NCBI GenBank assembly: GCA_035716845.1
Contig: DASTJE010000146.1
Coordinates: 1 to 14,121 of the forward strand
Reading direction: 5' to 3'
Length of the DNA: 14,121 bases
Source of the DNA: CADEEN01 sp035716845
GTDB taxonomy: Bacteria > Pseudomonadota > Gammaproteobacteria > Burkholderiales > Burkholderiaceae_C
In this document: positions 1 to 5,546 of the stretch, piece after piece
How the letters are laid out: the number at the start of each line of letters is the position of its first letter
How positions within the stretch are numbered: the first letter of the stretch is position 1
The notes under the pieces: generated by a model
What the model was told of the DNA's origin: nothing
Database searches by the model: none
What the model saw: the letters and a program-made list of their open reading frames with translations, nothing else
Program-made: the position numbers and the translations under genes

Positions 1-1
1 C

Positions 2-241
2 AAGAACGTCGACGAGATCGAAGCCATCCGCGCCGCCGTGACCGCCCAATGCGAAGCCATCGGCCACAAGGTCAAGGCCGTCGTCAACTACGACGGCTTC
101 CAGATCGTGCCGGGCCTGGAGGACGCCTACGCCGCGATGGCGCACGCGATGCACGAACGCTGGTACGCGCAGGTGACGCGGCTCGCCTCCGGCGCCTTCA
201 AGCGCATGAAGCTGGCGCAGGTGCTGGGCGAGGACGACTGA
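2..241 (+). CDS. Acyl-CoA:acetate/3-ketoacid CoA-transferase-like protein, C-terminal fragment
   Basis: This is the last 79 codons of a gene entering from the left edge; the frame is open from base 2 and stops with TGA at 239-241. The tail contains VVNYDGF followed by an acidic helix and then W/Y-x-x-VTR-x-x-x-x-AFKRMKL. From memory this matches the C-terminal end of fused (alpha plus beta) CoA-transferases of the propionate/acetate CoA-transferase (YdiF) type, where the usual text is VVNYDNF ... YYTGVTRYTTSAFLRMKL. Such enzymes move CoA between short-chain acyl-CoAs and acetate in the cytoplasm. The catalytic glutamate region lies outside the window, so activity cannot be judged. The gene converges on the minus-strand genes and is unrelated to the glucan locus. 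The family call rests on a short tail and is moderate. Confidence 0.6.
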   Translation, partial: KNVDEIEAIRAAVTAQCEAIGHKVKAVVNYDGFQIVPGLEDAYAAMAHAMHERWYAQVTRLASGAFKRMKLAQVLGEDD

Positions 242-267
242 CGGCGCGGCGCGTTCCATCGCGCGAG

Positions 268-303
268 AAAGGCCGGTCGGTGCCGGGCCCCGGAACGGCC
301 TTT
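268..303 (+). terminator. Candidate terminator of the CoA-transferase gene
   Basis: An 8-bp perfect stem, AAAGGCCG (268-275) with CGGCCTTT (296-303), begins 27 bases after the stop codon. The stem opens with AAA and closes with TTT, as in many bidirectional intrinsic terminators, and the loop is GC-rich and can itself fold. There is no run of T beyond the three in the stem, so termination strength is uncertain. Confidence 0.4.
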
Positions 304-369
304 GGCGACTGGCCTTCGATGGACCTTAGCTGACTGCCACGGTGCCGGGTCCCGGCCCGGCGGCCGGGA

Positions 370-399
370 CACTTTCATTTGCTGGCCCAAATGAAAGTG
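370..399. repeat. Perfect 11-bp hairpin in left half of the element
   Basis: CACTTTCATTT (370-380) and AAATGAAAGTG (389-399) are perfect reverse complements around the 8-base loop 381-388. Neither side is followed by a T-run, so a classic intrinsic terminator is not supported, although the hairpin would form strongly in RNA from either strand. Confidence 0.75.
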
Positions 400-541
400 C
401 CCAAAGCAAAGGGCCTGGAATGCAACACCCCTCAGCTCGTTCTTCGCGCTCCGGTCACTCGGCCCGGCGGGCCACCTTTCACCGCCGCCGAAGCTCGGCC
501 CATCACTTCGCTCGCAGGGCCTCGCTGCCCGCTTCGGCCTC

Positions 542-565
542 GATCCAGCGCACGTGCGCTGGATC
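542..565. repeat. 24-bp perfect palindrome
   Basis: The sequence from GATCCAGCG at 542 to CGCTGGATC at 565 reads identically on both strands, centred on CACGTG (551-556). It sits close to the centre of the larger symmetric element. It could be a protein-binding dyad, a cruciform-forming site or simply the conserved core of the repeat; the sequence alone does not decide. Confidence 0.7.
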
Positions 566-698
566 ACGCGCGCGAGGTACCCCGAGGCGTGCGCGTCGAG
601 TGCGCTGCCGGCGCGATGCGCAGCAGCACCTCCAAGTGGCCCGCCGGACCGCGTGGCCGAAGCGTGACGCCCAGATGAAGAGCGCCTCTTTCTTTGCT

Positions 699-730
699 TA
701 CTTTCTTTCTGGCGCGACAGAAAGAAAGTA
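699..730. repeat. Perfect 12-bp hairpin in right half of the element
   Basis: TACTTTCTTTCT (699-710) and AGAAAGAAAGTA (719-730) are perfect reverse complements around the 8-base loop 711-718. Stem and loop lengths are almost the same as in the hairpin at 370-399, and the stems share ACTTTC, supporting the view that the two halves are related units. Transcripts of the minus-strand TauE gene would run into it, so it may act as a weak terminator or 3'-end stabiliser, but there is no T-run beyond it. Confidence 0.75.
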
Positions 731-825
731 TGCCGCCCGCCGGGGCGGGACCCGGCACCTCGGCAAACCACCAAAGCCCATCGCGCGCCAATGATGACGC
801 GGCCGCTCGGGGCCGAACCATGCCG

Positions 826-850
826 TCGAAGCTTCTTCCCGCAGCTTCGA
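826..850 (-). repeat. Short inverted repeat downstream of the TauE gene
   Basis: TCGAAGC (826-832) and GCTTCGA (844-850) form a 7-bp stem with an 11-base loop, beginning 13 bases past the TauE stop codon on the minus strand. The position suits a transcript 3' end, but no T-run follows, so calling it a terminator would go beyond the evidence. Confidence 0.35.
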
Positions 851-863
851 ACGCAAAGCCCTA

Positions 864-1685
864 TCAGCCCGCCAGCAGACGGCGCGCCAAGTCGATCGCC
901 ATCGCCAGCGCGACCGCCACCACCAGACCGAAGAAGGCCCAGTGCAGGGCCCGTTCGCTCAGGCGGTGCGCCAGCCGACGCCCGGCCAGCAGGCCGCCCG
1001 TCAAGGCCAGCGCGAACCAGCCCGCCAGCACCCACGACACCGGCGCCCCCTGCCAGGCCGCCGACACGGCACCGAAGCTCGTCACCAGCGCGGTCACCAT
1101 CAGCGAGGTGCCCACCATCGCCGCGGTGCCCAGCGCGGTCAGGCGCGCCAGCAAGGGCACCAGCACGAAGCCGCCGCCCACGCCCAGCAGGCCGGACACG
1201 AAGCCCGTCACGACGCCGATGCCCGCGAAGCCCGCCGCGGCGCGCGGCGTCCAGACGAAGCGGCCCGTGGCCGGATCGACGTGCGCCAGCCGCGCGGGCG
1301 GCGCGGGCTCGAGTTCGTCGTCGGCACTGCTCGTGGCCCGGCGCTGGCGCCATGCCACGAGCAGCAGCACCGCCAGGAACAGGCCGCGCAGTGCGAGGTC
1401 CGGCGCATGGTGGGCCAGCGCGACGCCCAGCGCCGAGAACGGCCAGCCGGCCATTGCGATCGCCGCCGCCGCGCGGTAGCGCACGAGGTTGTGACGCAGC
1501 CCGGCGAGCGTCCCCACGGTGGCGGCGATGGCCACGCCGACCATCGACACCGGCGCGGCCTGCTGCATCGTGAGGCCGAGCCCGAACAGCAGGGCCGGCA
1601 CGGCCAGCACGCCGCCACCGGCGCCGGTGATGCCCATCACGAGGCCGATCAGCGCCCCCAGCAGCAACGTCAAGGGCAGCTGCAT
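864..1685 (-). CDS. TauE/SafE family membrane permease
   Basis: 273 residues, the usual length for this family of inner-membrane permeases, members of which export sulfite, sulfoacetate or related organosulfur anions. Hydrophobic segments fill nearly the whole chain, broken by a polar loop at about residues 113-147. The two halves each open with the family's glycine-rich motif: GLVMGITGAGGGVLAVP (14-30) and GFVSGLLGVGGGFVLVP (161-177), the signature of the internal duplication. The start is the ATG at 1685, 10 bases after the stop of the upstream SRPBCC gene; no clear Shine-Dalgarno sequence is seen, so translation may be coupled to that gene. The substrate cannot be inferred from this context. 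It is the last gene of the minus-strand run. Confidence 0.88.
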   Translation of the reverse strand: MQLPLTLLLGALIGLVMGITGAGGGVLAVPALLFGLGLTMQQAAPVSMVGVAIAATVGTLAGLRHNLVRYRAAAAIAMAGWPFSALGVALAHHAPDLALRGLFLAVLLLVAWRQRRATSSADDELEPAPPARLAHVDPATGRFVWTPRAAAGFAGIGVVTGFVSGLLGVGGGFVLVPLLARLTALGTAAMVGTSLMVTALVTSFGAVSAAWQGAPVSWVLAGWFALALTGGLLAGRRLAHRLSERALHWAFFGLVVAVALAMAIDLARRLLAG

Positions 1686-1695
1686 CGGCGCGCGC

Positions 1696-2328
1696 TCACT
1701 GCGGCGCCGCCGCGCTGGCCGCGCGCGGCGCCATCAGGCGCGCCCAGTCCACCGGCCCCTTCTCGAAGCGTTCCTTGAGCTTCTCGAGCGTCCAGGCATT
1801 GCCCCAGCGGAAGTGCTTGAGCACACCGTCCCAGGGCTCGCCGCTGCGCACGCCGGACATCACGGTGGTGACCCGCGTGCGTCCGCCGTCGATCGCGTCG
1901 AGCAGCACGGCGGTGTGCAGGGTCTGGAAGGCGGCCGCGTCGAAGGGCGTGTTGGGCGGTGCCTGCACGTTGCGGATGGCCAGCAGGCGCTGCGGCACGT
2001 AGGCCACGATCTGGTTGCGGATGTTGCCCGGCGCCCCGGCGCGCGCACCGGCCTGGTAGCTGGTCTCGATGGTGCCGCCGAGCCGGAAGTCCACTTCGGC
2101 AAACGGTGCGGCCCAGGAACGCCAGCCGGCGCTGGTGCTCAGCGCCTCCCACACCGCCGGCGGCGGTGCGGCGATCTCGACGCTTTGCGCCAGCGCCTGC
2201 AGGCCACCGGGCTCGGGCAGCATCGTCGTGGTCACGGGGCTGGGGGCGTTCTGCGCGGCCGCGCCGAGCGCTGCGGCGGCCAGCCACGACGCCAGACCGC
2301 GACGGATCGTGTTCCTGAATGCAGACAT
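1696..2328 (-). CDS. Exported SRPBCC-fold (START/AHSA1-like) protein
   Basis: 210 residues from the ATG at 2328. A basic N-terminus (FRNTIRR) and an Ala/Leu-rich stretch ending ALGAAA look like a signal peptide cut near residue 25, pointing to the periplasm. The following part fits the SRPBCC ligand-binding fold: a first beta strand before PPPAVWEALSTSAGWRSW (about 56-72), then FRLGGTIETSY and later VLLDAI ... RVTTVMSGV, with a C-terminal long helix (ERFEKGPVDWARLM). AHSA1/polyketide-cyclase-like members bind hydrophobic ligands, but most are cytoplasmic, so an exported one is less usual. Another ATG lies two codons upstream at 2334, but GGAG (2335-2338) touches it and is 6 bases from the ATG at 2328, which is therefore preferred. 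The ligand is unknown. It lies 10 bases before TauE and is probably cotranscribed. Confidence 0.75.
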   Translation of the reverse strand: MSAFRNTIRRGLASWLAAAALGAAAQNAPSPVTTTMLPEPGGLQALAQSVEIAAPPPAVWEALSTSAGWRSWAAPFAEVDFRLGGTIETSYQAGARAGAPGNIRNQIVAYVPQRLLAIRNVQAPPNTPFDAAAFQTLHTAVLLDAIDGGRTRVTTVMSGVRSGEPWDGVLKHFRWGNAWTLEKLKERFEKGPVDWARLMAPRAASAAAPQ

Positions 2329-2334
2329 GGCCAT

Positions 2335-2338
2335 CTCC
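2335..2338 (-). promoter_or_regulatory. Shine-Dalgarno site deciding the start of the SRPBCC gene
   Basis: On the minus strand GGAG immediately precedes one ATG (2334) and is followed, after 6 bases, by a second in-frame ATG (2328). Only the second has normal ribosome spacing, so the protein should begin MSAFRN rather than two residues earlier. Confidence 0.6.
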
Positions 2339-2377
2339 GCGGAGTCGGTGCGCCCGGAAGGATACGACGCGCGCCGC

Positions 2378-3553
2378 TCAGTCCGTCCCGGCCAGCGCGC
2401 GGTGCGCCGCCAAGGCCAATGCCCAGGCGGCCACGACGATCACCGCAAGCCCGACGCCGAGTGAGCTGGCCTGCGCCACGCCGCCCACCAGCGGCGGGCC
2501 GATCACGATGCCGATCCAGCCCATCGAGGACACGAGCGCGATGCCCGCGGCCGGGCTCGCACCCGGCACGCGCGAGGCGGCCACGAACAGCACCGGCACC
2601 ACGTTGGCCAGCCCGAGACCCACCAGCGCGAGGGCGCCGATCGCCACACCGACCGGGCCGGCGGTGAGCACCAGCACCATCGCGGCACCGGCAACCGTGG
2701 CGCTCGCCGCGAGCAGGCGCGGCGCGGCCACGCGCGCGCGCAACGCGTCGCCGCCGAAGCGCCCGAGCGCCATCGCGGCCGAGAAGGCGGCGAAGCCGAG
2801 CGCCGCCAGCGCGGGCGCAGCGCCGCGTTCGCGCTGCAGGAAGAGCACGCTCCAGTCGTAGATCGCACCCTCGGCCAGCAGGCCGAGCACGGCCAGCGCC
2901 CCCAGGGCCACGAGCGTGCGGCGCGCCGCGCGCGGCATGGCGCGCCAGCCGGTGCCCGCGGGCGCCGCCGCAGCGGCATCGCGTCCCTCGGCATGCGTGT
3001 GCAGCATGCCGGCGCACGCCCCCCAGGCCACGACGAGCGCGCCCGCGGCCACCCCGGCCAGCTGCAGCGGCGCGGCGACGCCGCGCTCGAGCATCCAGGC
3101 CCCGGCCATCGCCCCGGCCATGCCGCCCAGGCTCCACAGCCCGTGCATCAGGCTCATCACCTTGCGCGCGAGCGCCGCCTCGAGGTAGGTGCCCTCGGTG
3201 TTGATGGCCACGTCGAACAGGCCCACCGCGGCACCCAGCAGCACCACGAGCGCGAGCAGCGCCGCGTAGTGCACCGGCTGCAGCAGCAGCGCCAGCACCG
3301 CGCACATGACCGTGGCGGACGCCGCGGCCACGCGGCGCGCACCGAAGGCGCCGATCAGGCGCCCGGCCAGGGCCAGGCACAGCACGGCCCCCACCGCCAC
3401 GCCGAGCAGCGCGACGGCGAGCGCGCCGTCGTCGAGCCCGTAGTGCGCGCGCACCGAGGGCACGTGCACGCCGAAGACCGCCATCACGAAGCCGAACACG
3501 AAGAAGGCCGCGTGCGTCGCGTGGCGCGCGCGGGCGAGCGGGGAGAACCTCAC
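2378..3553 (-). CDS. MFS transporter, YbjJ-like
   Basis: 391 residues and about 12 hydrophobic segments, the normal size for a major facilitator permease of the inner membrane. It resembles Escherichia coli YbjJ as I remember it: DVAINTEG (114-121), MHGLWSLGGMAGA (136-148) and EGAIYDWSVLFL (228-239) all have direct counterparts there. The basic stretch GARRV (about 71-75) sits at the usual cytoplasmic loop 2-3 position, and a polar loop at about 186-212 separates the two six-helix halves. The frame is open further upstream, but that part overlaps the GH16 gene and is not membrane-like. The GTG at 3553 is chosen because VRFSPLARARHATHAAFF starts a good first helix; no strong Shine-Dalgarno precedes it, so the start is uncertain. 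YbjJ relatives include the sugar permease FucP, so a role in sugar movement is possible but unproven. Confidence 0.82.
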   Translation of the reverse strand: MRFSPLARARHATHAAFFVFGFVMAVFGVHVPSVRAHYGLDDGALAVALLGVAVGAVLCLALAGRLIGAFGARRVAAASATVMCAVLALLLQPVHYAALLALVVLLGAAVGLFDVAINTEGTYLEAALARKVMSLMHGLWSLGGMAGAMAGAWMLERGVAAPLQLAGVAAGALVVAWGACAGMLHTHAEGRDAAAAAPAGTGWRAMPRAARRTLVALGALAVLGLLAEGAIYDWSVLFLQRERGAAPALAALGFAAFSAAMALGRFGGDALRARVAAPRLLAASATVAGAAMVLVLTAGPVGVAIGALALVGLGLANVVPVLFVAASRVPGASPAAGIALVSSMGWIGIVIGPPLVGGVAQASSLGVGLAVIVVAAWALALAAHRALAGTD

Positions 3554-3590
3554 CGCGTCATTGTCGCCAGCCGGCGCGGCGAGCCGCGCG

Positions 3591-5492
3591 TCACGGGCAC
3601 AGCGACACGCTGGCGGCGCGATCGAAGCCGAGGCTCCCCGCCGCGAGGTTGCTGACGCAGAAGTTGACGCTGAGCGTGCCGCTGGCACTGGCCGAAGTGC
3701 GCAGCGTGGCCTTGCCGCTGGCGTCGGTGAGGCCCGAGACGTTCGACTGCGCCAGCGTGCCCGAGAAGTTGCCGGTGACCGTCGCCCCCGCGACCGGCGC
3801 GTTCGTGTTGTCGAGCACGGTGACGGTGGCGGTGGCGTATTTCCTGCCGCCGCCGGCCGCGGCGGTGCCGGTGGTCACCGCCGACACGCGCGCGCTCGTC
3901 GCGGCCGCACTCGCCGGCGCGTACAGCGCCAGGTCGTCGAACACGTAGGTGTGGCCGGTGAACGAGTTCGGGTTGAACATCAGCACCAGCTGGTTGACGG
4001 CGCTGTCGGCGGTGGCGTCGTCGATGCGGTCCTCGAGCAGGAACTTCAGGCGCTGCCAGGCGTTCTGCACGCGCGTGGTGGCGCGGTACTTCGAGTGGCG
4101 GCCGGCCGGATAGTTCGAGGGCGTGGCCACGCCGGCGTTCTCGAGCTGCACCAGGATCGGCGTGCCCACCGGCGCATCGGTGTACAGGTCGAGGTGGAAA
4201 GCGCGCGTGCCCTTGAGCCAGGGGCCCGCATCGGGGATCGCGCCGGTCGAGGCGGTGATCACGTCGTATTGCTGCGTGGCATTGCGCACGTAGCGCGCCA
4301 CCACCGCGCTGCCGTTGACGGCGTCGGGCGCCGGGTTGGCGGCGCCTGGGTTGAAGCTGCCGCTGACGGTGGTGTAGCCGAGCGTGCGGACGAGCTCGAA
4401 GTCGTCCAGCGTCACCGCCTTGGCCAGCGCCGGCGCCACCCGGACGTTGACGGTGCGGCTGTAGCTGCCGCAGCTGTCGGTGACGTTGACCGTGACCGGG
4501 CCGCCGGTGGTGCCCCAGTTGACCGTCAGGCTGTTGCCGCTGGAGGTCTGGCCGGTCGGCGAGGTCCAGCTGTAGCTCGCGCCGCTGCCCGCCGGGTTGG
4601 CCAGGGTGTAGGTGGCGCTTGCATTGGGCTCGGCGATGCGCGCGCCGGTGAAGCTGGGCTGCGGGCTGGCGTACACGCGCACGTAGTCCACCTGCATCGA
4701 CTGCGGCAGCGCGGCGGCGTCCACCGTGCCGCCGAGGTTGCCGCCGACCGCGAGGTTGAGGATCAGGTAGTAGGCGTAGTTCTCGAAGGTCCAGTCCGCC
4801 GCGTTGGCCATGTCCGCCGGCGTGCGCGTGGCGTAGAGGACGTTGTCGATGAACCAGCTGATGCGGTTGGGCGTCCACTCCACCGCGTAGATGTGGAAGT
4901 CGTCGGCCAGCGTGTCGGGCTGCGTGTAGGCCGCGCTGCTGAGCTGCTGGTGCGCGCTGCTGGACGGGCCGTAGTGGATCGTGCCGTAGTTGAACATCGC
5001 GCGCTGGCCGGTCGACTCCTGGATGTCGATCTCGCCGCTCGCCGGCCAGGGCACGCTGGTGGCGGGCAGCATCCAGAAGGCCGGCCACAGGCCTTTGCCG
5101 GTGACCGTCTTGATGCGCGCCTCGAAGCGTCCGTGCTTCCACTGCCCGCCCAGGTTGAGCGTGCGCAAGCGCGCCGAGGTGTAGCCCTTCGAGCCGATGC
5201 GCTCCTTCTTCGCGGTGATCGACAGCACGCCGTTGGCCACCGTCGCGTTGGCCGCCTGGTAGGACTGCAGCTCGTTGTTGCCCCAGCCGCACAGGCCGTA
5301 GCTGCAGCCGTCGCCCACCATCACCTCCCACTTGGCGAGGTCGAGCGTCGTGCCGTTGAACTCGTCGGCGAACACCGGCGTCGCGGCCGGGCAGCTTTGC
5401 GCCGTCGCGGTGCCGATGGCGGTGGCGGACAAGGCCAGGCCCAGCAGGGCGGCGCGCAAGGCGTGCGCGATCATCGATCCGAAACTCGGCAT
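3591..5492 (-). CDS. Secreted multidomain GH16 endo-beta-1,3-glucanase (laminarinase-like)
   Basis: 633 residues. A signal peptide (1-31, ending IGTATA before Q32) is followed by a GH16 domain at about 36-276. Laminarinase-like features are NNELQSY (72-78), GLWPAFWML (134-142) and the catalytic EIDIQE (154-159), with E154 as nucleophile, D156 as helper and E159 as acid/base, and EWTPNRISWFID (205-216). This spacing is the beta-bulge type typical of beta-1,3-glucanases. Three further regions follow: an Ig/PKD-like domain (about 280-354), a beta-sandwich carbohydrate-binding-like domain beginning TLDDFE and ending VFDDLALY (about 361-524), and an Ig-like domain with VAGATVTG and LTDASGKATLRT (about 534-633) of the Big-1/carboxypeptidase-regulatory kind. 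AGGAG lies 6 bases before the ATG. It would act on beta-1,3-glucan in the periplasm or outside the cell. Whether it is endo-acting is inferred from family. Confidence 0.88.
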   Translation of the reverse strand: MPSFGSMIAHALRAALLGLALSATAIGTATAQSCPAATPVFADEFNGTTLDLAKWEVMVGDGCSYGLCGWGNNELQSYQAANATVANGVLSITAKKERIGSKGYTSARLRTLNLGGQWKHGRFEARIKTVTGKGLWPAFWMLPATSVPWPASGEIDIQESTGQRAMFNYGTIHYGPSSSAHQQLSSAAYTQPDTLADDFHIYAVEWTPNRISWFIDNVLYATRTPADMANAADWTFENYAYYLILNLAVGGNLGGTVDAAALPQSMQVDYVRVYASPQPSFTGARIAEPNASATYTLANPAGSGASYSWTSPTGQTSSGNSLTVNWGTTGGPVTVNVTDSCGSYSRTVNVRVAPALAKAVTLDDFELVRTLGYTTVSGSFNPGAANPAPDAVNGSAVVARYVRNATQQYDVITASTGAIPDAGPWLKGTRAFHLDLYTDAPVGTPILVQLENAGVATPSNYPAGRHSKYRATTRVQNAWQRLKFLLEDRIDDATADSAVNQLVLMFNPNSFTGHTYVFDDLALYAPASAAATSARVSAVTTGTAAAGGGRKYATATVTVLDNTNAPVAGATVTGNFSGTLAQSNVSGLTDASGKATLRTSASASGTLSVNFCVSNLAAGSLGFDRAASVSLCP

Positions 5493-5498
5493 GCAGGT

Positions 5499-5503
5499 CT
5501 CCT
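5499..5503 (-). promoter_or_regulatory. Strong Shine-Dalgarno site of the modular GH16 gene
   Basis: AGGAG on the minus strand ends 6 bases before the ATG at 5492. It supports this start over the in-frame ATG six codons later and predicts independent, efficient translation, in contrast with the weak sites in front of the transporter genes. Confidence 0.7.
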
Positions 5504-5546
5504 GAAGCGACGGGGCAAGGGGTGAAGGAGCAAAGGGTGGCGCGCC

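Larger units (their letters stand above)
342..758. repeat. Long nested inverted-repeat element
   Basis: The outer arms 342-364 and 736-758 are inverted copies matching at 21 of 23 positions; each begins with GTGCCGGGTCCCG. Further inward, AAGCAAAG (404-411) pairs with 692-699, and CCGGCGGGCCAC (464-475) pairs with 636-647. A perfect palindrome lies at 542-565. The midpoints of these pairs are 550, 551.5, 555.5 and 553.5, so the whole element has one common dyad. Each half also carries a hairpin built on ACTTTC/GAAAGT. Intergenic repeats with such hairpins are, from memory, common in Burkholderiales genomes, so this is probably one copy of a dispersed family, seemingly two related units placed head to head. 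No transposase is present. Function is unknown. Confidence 0.65.
242..863. other. Intergenic region between convergent genes
   Basis: The region lies between the end of the CoA-transferase gene (241) and the end of the TauE gene (864), which point toward each other. No convincing gene is seen. Open frames run through it on both strands, but their translations are low-complexity Arg/Ala/Pro/Ser strings typical of non-coding GC-rich DNA. It contains a candidate terminator (268-303), a nested inverted-repeat element (342-758) and a short inverted repeat (826-850) just past the TauE stop. Confidence 0.7.

Noticed and set aside
370..730. Classic Rho-independent terminators at the two strong hairpins
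   Set aside because: The stems are AT-containing and neither is followed by a run of T on either strand, so they are reported only as hairpins.
242..863. CRISPR array, tRNA or insertion sequence in the intergenic region
   Set aside because: There are no regularly spaced direct repeats, no cloverleaf with a CCA-type acceptor and no transposase frame.
127..1353. Open frames through the intergenic region (127-1353 minus, 342-794 plus, 694-1479 plus)
   Set aside because: They cross the repeat element and overlap the TauE and CoA-transferase genes. The translations look like spurious products often annotated from such repeats, with no signal, domain or ribosome site.
3554..3688. Longer start for the MFS transporter at 3688
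   Set aside because: It would overlap the GH16 gene by nearly 100 bases and add a Ser/Ala/Arg-rich segment unlike the family N-terminus.
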